Assembly: GCA_018449715.1 (NCBI GenBank)
Contig: JAAVVA010000007.1
Location: forward strand, 62,001-126,000
Length of the DNA stretch: 64,000 bases
Direction of reading: 5' to 3'
Source: Acidobacteriaceae bacterium dw_441
GTDB taxonomy: Bacteria > Acidobacteriota > Terriglobia > Terriglobales > Acidobacteriaceae
Position numbers and translations under genes: made by a program. Position 1 is the stretch's first letter, and each line of letters opens with the position of its first letter. Below, piece after piece: positions 33,231-42,900 of this stretch. Below the pieces are notes generated by a model. It did no database searches. It saw nothing but the letters and a program-made list of their open reading frames with translations, and had not been told where the DNA came from.

Positions 33231-34067
33231 CTAAACCTTCGTCCCGAAGTGCCGAGCCATGCCAGCCCCGATGTTGATGGCCTTCTGCACCGCAGGCTCC
33301 TTCAGCAGCTTCATCAGGTCAAAGATACCGTACTGGCGGGTGGGAGCGCTTTTCGCCGCGACGTAGCTCTCGGCAGCGATGCGGCCCATCTCGGCCAGCG
33401 GCTTCACCGTGTTCGGGTCGAAGAAGCCTGCATCCGAGAGCACCATGCCCGCCTGCGTCAGCTCCGAAACCCGGCTCAGCATTCCGCTTTCGAGGAACTG
33501 ATGCGCAGCCTCCGACAACTGTGGCAGGCTCTCGGCAACCTTCCTGATCTCCGCGCTATCGACCGAAGAGGCCAGCTTCTTCAGGTCGTCCATGCTATCC
33601 GCGACATTGTCGGCTATCTCGTCGCCGCGCCGCAGAAACTCGTCCGCGGCCTTCACAGTAAAGACCAGCAGATCGAGACGGTCGAGCAGCGCCGTGATCC
33701 CCGCAATCGTGTTCGGCTCGGCGAGCCGCTCCAGCAGACCCGAGGCAAGCAGCCGGTCCACGCTGGGAGAGTTCGCCACATCAGCCATCTTCGTCCCGGC
33801 CCGCGCAAGCTGCGGCAGCTTTTCGACCAAACCTAGCATCTCGCCGTCATCCTTCTGGCTACCGCGAAACTCCGCGATGCTGTCAGAGACGTTGTCGGCT
33901 ATCTGGTCGCCACGACGAAAGAAGCCGTCCAGCATCTCCACGCTGACCGAGATCACATCCAGCCCGTCGATCAGTCGGTTGAGAGAATCCATCGTGGCCG
34001 GGTCGGCAAGGCGCGCCGCAAGCTGCTCCTGCGGAGTCAAGACGGTCGATGAATCGGTGAGCGGCAT
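33231..34067 (-). CDS. DUF1641-like helical repeat protein heading the hyp operon
   Basis: The protein has 278 aa from ATG 34067 (GGGAGG 9 nt upstream); the longer frame adds 25 atypical residues. It contains an internal duplication: residues about 18-96 and 114-192 both run LIDGLD or LLDRLD, then FFRRGDQIADNVSDS or FLRRGDEIADNVADS, then KLPQLA or SLPQLS. The rest is amphipathic helix. DUF1641 proteins often accompany respiratory oxidoreductases such as formate dehydrogenases and sulfide:quinone reductases. The repeat and lack of cofactor motifs suggest a scaffold or membrane-surface adaptor, possibly linking the hydrogenase to the quinone pool. It is divergent from hypF over 102 nt. Confidence 0.75.
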   Translation of the reverse strand: MPLTDSSTVLTPQEQLAARLADPATMDSLNRLIDGLDVISVSVEMLDGFFRRGDQIADNVSDSIAEFRGSQKDDGEMLGLVEKLPQLARAGTKMADVANSPSVDRLLASGLLERLAEPNTIAGITALLDRLDLLVFTVKAADEFLRRGDEIADNVADSMDDLKKLASSVDSAEIRKVAESLPQLSEAAHQFLESGMLSRVSELTQAGMVLSDAGFFDPNTVKPLAEMGRIAAESYVAAKSAPTRQYGIFDLMKLLKEPAVQKAINIGAGMARHFGTKV

Positions 34068-34169
34068 AAGACGACACCTCCCTGAGATTGACCCAAGTAT
34101 GAACCGCGCAACGGAGAGAACGCTATGGCATGAAGTTGCCATTCGTGCCGTTTCGGAAGGGTGGCTACA

Positions 34170-36482
34170 ATGACGGAAGTCATCCCTATGGCGAGCGGCA
34201 ACCCCATCATCCGGCAGAGGATTCAGGTCACGGGCGTCGTGCAGGGCGTCGGGTTTCGCCCTTTTGTCTATGCAACGGCGATGCGGCTCGGAGTTCGCGG
34301 CTTCGTGGCCAACACCTCAGAGGGAGTGCTGATCGAGGCCGAAGGCTCCCCCGAAGCCATCGAAGGTCTCCGCGAAGCCCTCCGCAACGACCCTCCGCCG
34401 CTAGCCCACATCGACACCATCGAAGCCACCGAAATGGCTCCCGTGGAAGATACCGCCTTTGCGATCCACCACAGCCACGCCACCGCAGGAGAAAACACTC
34501 CCGTCCCGCCGGATATTGCCATCTGCGCCGACTGCCTGCGCGAGATGTTCGATCCCGCCGACCGCCGCTACCTCTATCCCTTCATCAACTGCACCAACTG
34601 CGGTCCGCGCTTCACCATCCTCAGGGAGCTTCCCTACGACCGCCCCCTGACCACGATGTCGGTCTTTCCCATGTGCCCCGCCTGCGAGGCCGAGTACAAC
34701 GATCCGCTGAACCGCAGATTCCATGCCCAGCCCATCTCCTGCCCCGACTGCGGCCCACGGCTCTTCCTCAAGCCCGGCGCCCTCGAAGGAAGGCCTGCAC
34801 TGCTCGAAGCAAAACGCCTGCTGCGCACAGGAGCCATCGTCGCGATCAAGGGAATCGGCGGCTTCCACCTCGCCTGCGACGCAACCAGCGACAAAGCCGT
34901 TCTCGAACTGCGCCGAAGGAAAGGCCGCGCCGGAAAACCCTTCGCGGTGATGGCGCGAAGCCTTGCCGATGTTCAGCGATACGCGAAGGTCAGCGAAGAT
35001 GAGGTCCGCATCCTCAACAGCTCCGAAAAACCAATCGTCCTGCTCGACCGCAAGCCCGACGCAGAGCCTCTTTCAGAGCACATCGCACCCGGACAGACAC
35101 AGCTCGGCTTCGTCCTGCCGTACTCTCCTCTGCATGCTCTGCTGCTCGACGAAGCGCCGCTGGTGATGACCTCGGGCAATCGCTCGGACGAACCCATCGC
35201 ACGCGAAAACAACGAAGCCTTCGAGCGGCTGGCCGGACTCGCCGACGCCTTCCTCCTGCACGACCGCGAGATTCACGTCGTCTGCGACGACTCCGTCGTC
35301 CGCGTCTTCGATGGCCGCGAGATGCCCATCCGACGCTCGCGCGGATACGCTCCCCTGCCCGTGCCGCTGCCTCTCACAAGCCCCGCACTGCTCGGCGCGG
35401 GAGGAGAACTGAAGGCCACCTTCTGCCTAGCCCGCGGACGACGCGCATACATAAGCCAGCACATCGGCGACATGGAGAACCTCGAAACGCAGGCCGCCTT
35501 CGAGCGCGCCCTCGAACAGATGCGGCGGCTCTTCCGCATCACCCCCGAGGCCGTGGCCTGCGACCTGCATCCCGGCTATCTTTCGAGCCTCTGGGCGAAG
35601 AGATTTGCCGAAGAGAACCGTCTTCCCCTGGTGCGCGTGCAGCATCATCACGCGCACGCGGCTTCGCTGATGGCCGAACATGGCATGAACGCGGATGACC
35701 GCATGATCGCAGTCGCCTTCGACGGCACCGGGCTCGGCACGGACGACGCCATCTGGGGAGGAGAGTTTCTGCTGGCCAGCTATCGTTCGTTCGAGCGACT
35801 AGGACACCTGAGGTATGTTCGTCTTCCCGGTGGAGACAGCGCAGTGAAGAAGCCCTACCGCATGGCGCTAGCGCATCTTCATGCGGCGGGGCTGTCGTGG
35901 GACGAAGACCTTCCCTCAGTTCGCGCCTGTCCGCAGAACGAACGGGCGCTTCTACAGCGGCAGTTGTCACAGAGCTTGAACAGCCCACTCACCTCAAGCT
36001 GGGGACGCCTCTTCGATGCAGCCGCATCGTTGATCGGGGTTCGCCATGAAGTCACCTACGAGGCGCAGGGAGCAATGGAGTTGGAGACGCTTGCCGCGCA
36101 GAGCAACACGACGGACGCTTATGCCTTCGACCTTGAGCCACAGGAGATGTTTCTCGTCGATCCCGCTCCCGTATGGCGCGGCATCATCAGCGATCTGGGA
36201 AACAACACCGCACCCACAGACATCGCTGCGAAGTTCCACCGAGGCATCGCACACCTGATCGCCAAGGGCTGCGCGCTCGCGCGCTCTCGAACCTCTGTTA
36301 ATGTCGCCGGACTCACCGGAGGAGTCTTTCAGAACGCACTGCTGACCCGCATGACGCTCGACGCGTTGAACAACGAAGGCTTCGAGGTGAAGATTCATCG
36401 CGTGGTTCCAGCCAACGATGGAGGCCTCTCTCTGGGGCAGGCCGTAATTGCAGCATCGCTGCTTCCAGAGGTCTCCCTATAG
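34170..36482 (+). CDS. hypF: Carbamoyltransferase HypF
   Basis: The protein has 770 aa from ATG 34170 (GGAAGG 9 nt upstream); the GTG at 34161 abuts the ribosome-binding site. Domains in order: acylphosphatase (about 12-100, VVQGVGFRPFVYATA), two zinc fingers (CADC, CTNC, CPAC, CPDC, about 115-190), a YrdC-like domain (about 205-380, KGIGGFHLACDA) and a Kae1-like domain with HHHAH near residue 490. It uses carbamoyl phosphate and ATP to load HypE for cyanide synthesis. It is the only hyp gene on the plus strand and completes the HypABCDEF set. Confidence 0.96.
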   Translation: MTEVIPMASGNPIIRQRIQVTGVVQGVGFRPFVYATAMRLGVRGFVANTSEGVLIEAEGSPEAIEGLREALRNDPPPLAHIDTIEATEMAPVEDTAFAIHHSHATAGENTPVPPDIAICADCLREMFDPADRRYLYPFINCTNCGPRFTILRELPYDRPLTTMSVFPMCPACEAEYNDPLNRRFHAQPISCPDCGPRLFLKPGALEGRPALLEAKRLLRTGAIVAIKGIGGFHLACDATSDKAVLELRRRKGRAGKPFAVMARSLADVQRYAKVSEDEVRILNSSEKPIVLLDRKPDAEPLSEHIAPGQTQLGFVLPYSPLHALLLDEAPLVMTSGNRSDEPIARENNEAFERLAGLADAFLLHDREIHVVCDDSVVRVFDGREMPIRRSRGYAPLPVPLPLTSPALLGAGGELKATFCLARGRRAYISQHIGDMENLETQAAFERALEQMRRLFRITPEAVACDLHPGYLSSLWAKRFAEENRLPLVRVQHHHAHAASLMAEHGMNADDRMIAVAFDGTGLGTDDAIWGGEFLLASYRSFERLGHLRYVRLPGGDSAVKKPYRMALAHLHAAGLSWDEDLPSVRACPQNERALLQRQLSQSLNSPLTSSWGRLFDAAASLIGVRHEVTYEAQGAMELETLAAQSNTTDAYAFDLEPQEMFLVDPAPVWRGIISDLGNNTAPTDIAAKFHRGIAHLIAKGCALARSRTSVNVAGLTGGVFQNALLTRMTLDALNNEGFEVKIHRVVPANDGGLSLGQAVIAASLLPEVSL

Positions 36483-36537
36483 ACTGGAAGCGGCAAGGAT
36501 GGCTCCGCCTTTCGGATAAACGACAGAGGAAACGAAA

Positions 36538-37602
36538 ATGGACCAACCGCACTCTCCCCTCTCCAGCACCGCAATCCCAGACGAGCAGTTTGCCAGCGAC
36601 AACTACGCCGGTATCTGCCCCGAGGCCATGTCCGCGATGGAGGCCGCGAACCGCGGCTCGGCTCCCTCCTACGGCGAAGACCCGTGGACCGCGAAGGCCG
36701 CCGGCCTCTTCCGCGAGCTGTTCGAGACCGACTGCGAGATCTTCTTCGCCTTCAATGGAACCGCCGCCAACTCGCTTGCGCTCAGCGCACTCTGCCAGAG
36801 CTACCACGGCGTCATCTGCGCGGCCAGCTCGCACGTCGAAACCGACGAGTGCGGCGCGCCCGAGTTCTTCTCGAACGGCTCGAAGCTGCTGACCATCGCC
36901 AGCGAGAACGGAAAGATTCTCCCCGAGGCCGTGCGCGAGCTTGCCCTGCGCCGCACCGACATCCACTTCCCTAAACCGAAGGTCGTCACGCTGTCGCAGA
37001 GCACCGAGACCGGCTGCGTCTATAGTGCCGACGAGTTATCGGCGCTTTCAGCAACCATCCGCGAGCTGGGGATGCACCTGCACATGGACGGAGCCCGCTT
37101 CTCGAACGCCTGCGCCTCGCTGCGCTGCTCCCCCGCCGAGATCACCTGGAAGGCCGGGGTCGATGTGTTGTGCTTCGGCGGAACGAAGAACGGCATGGCC
37201 GTCGGCGAGGCCATCGTCTTCTTCAAAAAAGAGCTGGCCGTCGACTTCGAATACCGCTGCAAGCAGGCCGGTCAACTCGCGTCGAAGATGCGCTTCCTCG
37301 CCGCTCCGTGGATCGGCATGTTCGAGAGCGGAGCCTGGCTGCGGAACGCCGCGCACGCCAACGCCTGCGCGCAGCATCTTCTCTCACGCCTGCGAGGAGC
37401 CAAAGGCGTCGAAACCCTCTTCCCCGTCCAGGCGAACACCGTCTTCCTGAAGGCAGCGCCCTCTACATTGCAGGCGCTGCGCGACCGTGGATGGCACTTC
37501 TACACCTTCATCGGGGGAGGAGCCCGCTTCATGTTCTCGTGGAACTCGTCCATCGCCCGCGTCGATCAGCTCGCCGACGACATTCTCGACGTTACGCGCT
37601 AG
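36538..37602 (+). CDS. Threonine aldolase / beta-eliminating lyase family enzyme
   Basis: Fold-type I PLP enzyme of 354 aa. Characteristic parts are FASDNYAGICPEAM at the N-terminus, the PLP-phosphate loop near FAFNGTAANSLAL, the ring-stacking His in SSHVETDECGAPEF, Asp in HMDGARFSNA and the Schiff-base Lys in CFGGTKNG. The likely reaction is cleavage of L-threonine or L-allo-threonine to glycine and acetaldehyde, but 3-hydroxy-amino-acid aldolases with other substrates share these features. It follows hypF by 55 nt with no obvious functional link. Its TAG overlaps the stop of the convergent gene at a CTAG. Confidence 0.88.
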   Translation: MDQPHSPLSSTAIPDEQFASDNYAGICPEAMSAMEAANRGSAPSYGEDPWTAKAAGLFRELFETDCEIFFAFNGTAANSLALSALCQSYHGVICAASSHVETDECGAPEFFSNGSKLLTIASENGKILPEAVRELALRRTDIHFPKPKVVTLSQSTETGCVYSADELSALSATIRELGMHLHMDGARFSNACASLRCSPAEITWKAGVDVLCFGGTKNGMAVGEAIVFFKKELAVDFEYRCKQAGQLASKMRFLAAPWIGMFESGAWLRNAAHANACAQHLLSRLRGAKGVETLFPVQANTVFLKAAPSTLQALRDRGWHFYTFIGGGARFMFSWNSSIARVDQLADDILDVTR

Positions 37603-39809
37603 GGCTGGGCTTCGACGATGGTGATGTGCCTTCCGGCGTCGCGCTGGTCGGTCATCAACAGAAGCACGGTCTTTCCTTCTCCCTCAACCGCGATGCCAGC
37701 GTACAGCGGAGGCATCTGCTTCAACTCCGCAAACAGAGTCGTTTTCTTCGTCGCGGGGTCGAAGACTCGAATGGCAGGCGCAGGCTGACTGCCGTCGAGA
37801 TAGTAGATGCCGTGCGAGGTCACCTGCCAGTATCCCCAGTACTGCGACGGGGGCTGATCGAGCACCTTCGTCTCCACTCCGCCATTGGGAGAGACCCGCC
37901 ACAACCCATCTCCATCGCCATGCGTGTAGTAAAGCCACTGGCCGTCGGGAGACTCCTGCGGAACGATCCCGTCGCCGGTCGTAATCGGCTGCGGTTCCCC
38001 GCCATCCGCAGAAACCTTCCACAGCTGCCAGCGGTCACCTCGGTTCGAGCGGAAGTAGATCGTGCGGTCATCGTGCGACCAGCGCGGCGTAATGTCGTTC
38101 ACACTGCCGAAGGTCAGCTGCTTCGGTTGACCTCCCGATGCCGGGACGCAGAAGATGTGCGAGTGTCCGTCGGGGCGAGAATCGAAGAGGATGCGGTCGC
38201 CCTGATGCGACCACGAAGGACTTCCCGTCAGCGGGCCTCCCATGAAGGTCAGCTGGCGCAAACCGTCGCCCTTCTCGGAGGCGATCCATATCTCCTGGTT
38301 GCCGGAGCGGTGCGACTGGAACGCGAAGAAGCGACCGTCGGGCGAAAGCGAGGGAGCCGAATCCTGCTGGGTCGAATCCAGCACCGCCTCGTACTTCAGG
38401 TCAGACTCCCGCACGCGGACGATGCTCCAGATGGCCGAGCCCTGCGTGTAGGCAAGCTGCCCGGCCTTGGGTCCGGTGGCTGGCTGATAGGCGTCCTCCG
38501 TTCCCACCGGAAGCCGATTCACCTTCCTGTCGCGCAGGTTGACCGTCCACAGGCCGTACTTTCCGCCCCGGTTCGAAGAGAAGATGATCGACAGGCTATC
38601 CGGCGACCACGCCAGGCTGTCGATGTTCATGCGGTCGCGGGTAAGCTGCTGTACCTTCCCGTCCGCAACCGACATGAAATAGATGTCCCGAACCGCCGTC
38701 TCCGTGGCGCGAGTGAATGCGATCCAGCGACCGTCCGGCGAATAAGCCGGGGTCAGGTCGCCCTCCCACCCAGCGGGAGGCGTCGTGATGGGCCGGGCGT
38801 GCAGCGTAGCCAGGTCGAGCAGGAAGATGGAGGAGCTGGGAGACGTGCCCGCGTGGTCGGGGTAGATCAACGACCGGCCATCCGGCGACCACGAGAGCGC
38901 GCCCTGCTCCCAGTGGCTCGGCTCCTGCGGAATCAACACCCTGCGAGGAGCCTCCGTCCCTCCGACCTCTGCCGTGTAAAGACCGAGGCCGTCCTTCGCG
39001 ATCGAAAGGTACGCCACCCGCTTTCCATCCGGAGACCAGGCCGGGCTGAACTGCTCGCCCCTGTCCTCGGTCAGCGGCTTCACCTCTTCGCTGCCGACCT
39101 TCTTAATATAGATACGGCGCGAGCGGCGATCCTCGGAGATCCAGACGAACGCAACCCTCGTCCCATCCGGTGAAAAAGCTGGCTGCGTCTGCTCCCCTGC
39201 GTAGGAGGTAAACTGCACCATCCGGAAGGCCGACGCGGCTCGCGCACGCTGCTCCCTGCGGGATTGGTAGGACCAAATGACACCAGCGACGACGACAAGA
39301 GCGACAAGAATCGCCGGGATCGTCCACGAGCCTTTCCAACGCGAAACGGGAGGAGGCTCGGTCAGAAGAGGAACCGGATCGACAGAAGCAGGCTTCGGAG
39401 TCGAAGGCTCGCCATCGGACTCCTCCTTTAAAGCAGGGGGGACTAAAGGGGGAGAGACCGGCGCAGCTTCCTCCTCCGGAAACTCCACGACCTCGGCAAC
39501 CAGACGGTAACCTACCTTGGGAATGGTCTGGATGTAATGCGGAGTATGGGGGTCGTCTTCGGTAATCCGGCGCAGGATGGAGATGCAGCGGGTCAGCACG
39601 TCGTCGCCGACGAAGGTATCGGGCCACACCTCGGAGATCAGGTCCTCCTTGGAGACAACTCTCCCCTGGTGTGCGGCCAGCGTCAGCAGAACCTTCATCA
39701 CTTTGGGTTCAATATGGCGCTCGGCTCCCTCTTTGGTGAGGGAATTCAGTTCGGGACGAACCATCCATTCGCCGACCTGAAAGGCAGCCCTGCGATCCGT
39801 CACGATCAA
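37599..39809 (-). CDS. Winged-helix DNA-binding, membrane-anchored PD40/TolB-propeller regulator
   Basis: The protein has about 736 aa; I use TTG 39809 because AAAGG lies 6 nt upstream, but TTG 39815 and GTG 39803 are possible. Residues about 1-105 form an OmpR/CadC-type winged helix (VRPELNSLTK, LLTLAAHQGRVVSKEDLI, YIQTIPKVGYRLVAEV). A Pro-rich linker and one membrane helix near residues 165-185 follow (IPAILVALVVVAGVIW). About nine PD40-type blades with WSPDG signatures lie in the periplasm. This is CadC-like one-component architecture: the propeller senses an outside signal and the cytoplasmic winged helix binds DNA. It is divergent from the TonB receptor/GH30 pair, which it may control. 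Confidence 0.85.
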   Translation of the reverse strand: MIVTDRRAAFQVGEWMVRPELNSLTKEGAERHIEPKVMKVLLTLAAHQGRVVSKEDLISEVWPDTFVGDDVLTRCISILRRITEDDPHTPHYIQTIPKVGYRLVAEVVEFPEEEAAPVSPPLVPPALKEESDGEPSTPKPASVDPVPLLTEPPPVSRWKGSWTIPAILVALVVVAGVIWSYQSRREQRARAASAFRMVQFTSYAGEQTQPAFSPDGTRVAFVWISEDRRSRRIYIKKVGSEEVKPLTEDRGEQFSPAWSPDGKRVAYLSIAKDGLGLYTAEVGGTEAPRRVLIPQEPSHWEQGALSWSPDGRSLIYPDHAGTSPSSSIFLLDLATLHARPITTPPAGWEGDLTPAYSPDGRWIAFTRATETAVRDIYFMSVADGKVQQLTRDRMNIDSLAWSPDSLSIIFSSNRGGKYGLWTVNLRDRKVNRLPVGTEDAYQPATGPKAGQLAYTQGSAIWSIVRVRESDLKYEAVLDSTQQDSAPSLSPDGRFFAFQSHRSGNQEIWIASEKGDGLRQLTFMGGPLTGSPSWSHQGDRILFDSRPDGHSHIFCVPASGGQPKQLTFGSVNDITPRWSHDDRTIYFRSNRGDRWQLWKVSADGGEPQPITTGDGIVPQESPDGQWLYYTHGDGDGLWRVSPNGGVETKVLDQPPSQYWGYWQVTSHGIYYLDGSQPAPAIRVFDPATKKTTLFAELKQMPPLYAGIAVEGEGKTVLLLMTDQRDAGRHITIVEAQP

Positions 39810-39953
39810 ACCCAACCTTTCATTCCACTCATTCCAAACAACTTACATACCATCAGAAAAACCTCAGACAACCCTCAACCTCTCTACAGGATCATCGTAT
39901 GCACAGGTACGTAGGGTGCGGAACGTTCTTGTGTAGCAAGAAGGAAGGCCAAA

Positions 39954-42900
39954 GTGAATCACCCTTATCAATTACCTAGTTTTAATAATAATGATTTCGG
40001 AGAGAGCGCTGCACCACCGCGTTCCTCTTCGCGGGTCAGCAACCTGTTGAAAGTCGCACTGCTGGCAGTCGTAACACTCCTCGCAGGAGCCCTCCCCTCC
40101 CTGGGGCAGGTCACCTCGGGAACGATTCTGGGGTCCATCCAGGACTCCACCGGCGCGGTCATCCCCGACGCTCAGATCGTCGCCGCCTCCCCCAGCCTCG
40201 GTATCACCCGCAAAGCAGTCTCGAGCGGCAACGGAACCTTCTCTCTGTCCAATCTTCCGGCAGCCACCTACAGCATCACCGTCACAGCCACCGGCTTCGA
40301 GACACTGAAGAAGGACGGCATCATCCTCAGCTCCGCCGACAAGCTGAACGCCGGAGCCTTCACCCTGCAGGTCGGAGCCGAGGCCACCAGCGTCACGGTT
40401 AGCGCTGACAGCGGCCAGCTCCAGATCCAGGCGAACTCGGGCGAGAGGTCGGACCTCATCACCGGCAAGCAACTCAACGACATCGCTCTTAATGGACGCA
40501 ACGTTCTCGACATCGTCCGCGTCGTTCCGGGTGTCGCGGGCGTCGGATCGTTCGGCGTCTCGGGAACCGGCGGCGTCAGCACCTACAGCATCAACGGTAC
40601 CCGCACCAACCAGCATGAGTTCACCGTCGACGGCGCTTCGAACGTCGATACCGGCGACAACGGCGGAACCCAGGTCACCATCAACACCGACGCCATCTCC
40701 GAGGTCAAGGTGCTGACCTCGAACTACCAGGCCGAGTTCGGCAAGGCGGGCGGCGGCTCCATCGTCGTCACCTCGCGCGGAGGAAGCAACGATTTCCACG
40801 GAAACGTCCACTTTTTCCACCGCAATGAGGGAATGAACGCCAACGACTGGGTCAGCAACCACAACGGAACCGACAAGCAGCTCTACCGCTACAACACGGT
40901 CGGCTACCAGGTCAGCGGACCCATCGTGAAGGACAAGCTGTTCTTCTTCTTCTCGAACGAGTTCTACCGCCAGCTGGTTCCCGGCAACATCAACCAGTAC
41001 CGCACCCCCACGGACCTCGAGCGTCAGGGCGACTTCTCGCAGAGCGTGGACAGCAACGGCAACCCTCTCCAGATCTTCAACCCGGCAACAGGCACGCAGT
41101 TCACCGGCAACCGAATCACCGCGTCGCAGCTGACGGCTGCCCAGCAGGCCACCTTCGCCGAGGTGCAGAAGGTTCTCAACCTCTACCCGCTGCCGAACGT
41201 CACCGGCAACAACACCTACAACCGGCAGGACCCGCTCTCGTACTCGCACCCGCGTACGGAGTACATCGCTCGCGTGGACTACCAGCTCTCGCAGTCCGAG
41301 CGCGTCTTCGCCCGTTACATCAACAACCAGGACACCGCGACCGGCCCCATGGGCTCCTTCGGCCTGCAGTGCTCCGGCTCGCTTCAGTTCGCGGGCGGTT
41401 GCACCAACAAGCAGCCCGGCTGGAACCTCTCGGTCGATCTGACCAGCACGCTCAGCCCGACCATCGTCAACGAGGTCAGCGTCGGCCCCAGCGTCTACCG
41501 CTCTGAGATTGCAGGCGTGAACGGCAACATCTCCGTCGGTGCCAACAACATCAACCTTCCGCTGCTCTACCCGGTCACCGCCGACACCTCCATTCCGGAC
41601 TTCGGCTTCAACGGCAACGGCCAGACCTACCCCTCCACCTACTTCGGTTCGACCCCGTGGCATCAGGCCACCACCACCATCAACGCCAACGACAACCTGA
41701 CCTGGAACCTGCACAGCCACACGATGAAGTTCGGCGTCTTCTACCAGCGCGGCCGCAAGGACCAGATCAGCTACGGCAACGCCAACAGCCAGTTCAAATT
41801 CGACAACTGCTCGACGAGCGAGCTGGGCTGCCTCAGCTCGAGCGCGCCCAACAGCGGTTCGCCCTTCGCCAGCGCCCTGGTGGGTTCCTTCCAGAACTTC
41901 AACCAGTCCAGCGCACGTCCTACCGGCTACTTCCGCTATAACCAGGTGGAGTTCTACGCGCAGGACACCTGGCAGGTCTCGCCTCGCCTGACGCTCGATT
42001 ACGGCGTGCGCTTCGTCTACATTCCTCCGCAGTACGATGCGGACAACCAGATCGGCCTCTTCACTCCGTCTGCTTACAACCCCAGCGCCGCCGTCTCTAT
42101 CGACACCAGCGGAGCCATCATCCCCAACTCCGGCGATCGCCTGAACGGTATGACCTTCGTCAGCACCGGAACCCTGCCCAAGGGCGGATGGAACAGCCGC
42201 GGCATCATGTACGAACCTCGCCTCGGCCTCTCCTACGACATCTTCGGAGATCATAAGGGCGTCATCCGCGGCGGCTTCGGCATCTCGCACGACCGCGAGC
42301 AGGGCAACCTGATCTTCAACACCGTCTTCAGCAATCCTGCGCTGGTGACCTCACCGACGATCTTCAACAGCACCATTGCCAACATTCCAAACGCGGCACA
42401 GTCCAACTCCGGCGTGCTGGGCGGAATCATCGGCGCCGACATCAACGGACAGGTTCCCACCATCTACAGCTACAGCCTCGGCGTGCAGCGTGAGATCGCT
42501 CACGACGTCACGCTGGACATCGCTTACGTTGGAACGATGGGCCGCCACCTGGTGACGGCACGCGACCTCAACACCATCCCCTACGGCACGACCTTCACCC
42601 GAGCGGCGCAGGACCCGAGCCAGTTCCCCGGTGGCGTCGTTCCCGTCGTCGAGCCCAACCTTCCCGCCGAGTACGCGAACGCCGGTTACAGCTTCAGCGG
42701 TCGCTATGCTTACACGCAGAACTTCCTCTCGCCCTACAAGGGTTATGGGCAGATGGAGTATTACAAGTTCGACGGAACCTCGAACTACAACTCGCTCCAG
42801 GTCTCTGTTCAGCGCCGCTTCTCGCACGGGCTTACCTTCGGCGGCGTCTATACGTGGTCGAAGACGCTCACCACATCGAGCAACGACGAGAGCTACGTCG

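Noticed and set aside
39908..39920. TACGTAG half-site before the second TonB receptor as another palindrome copy
   Set aside because: The second half (GGGTGCG) does not pair, and no -10-like hexamer lies at the distance seen for the other copies.
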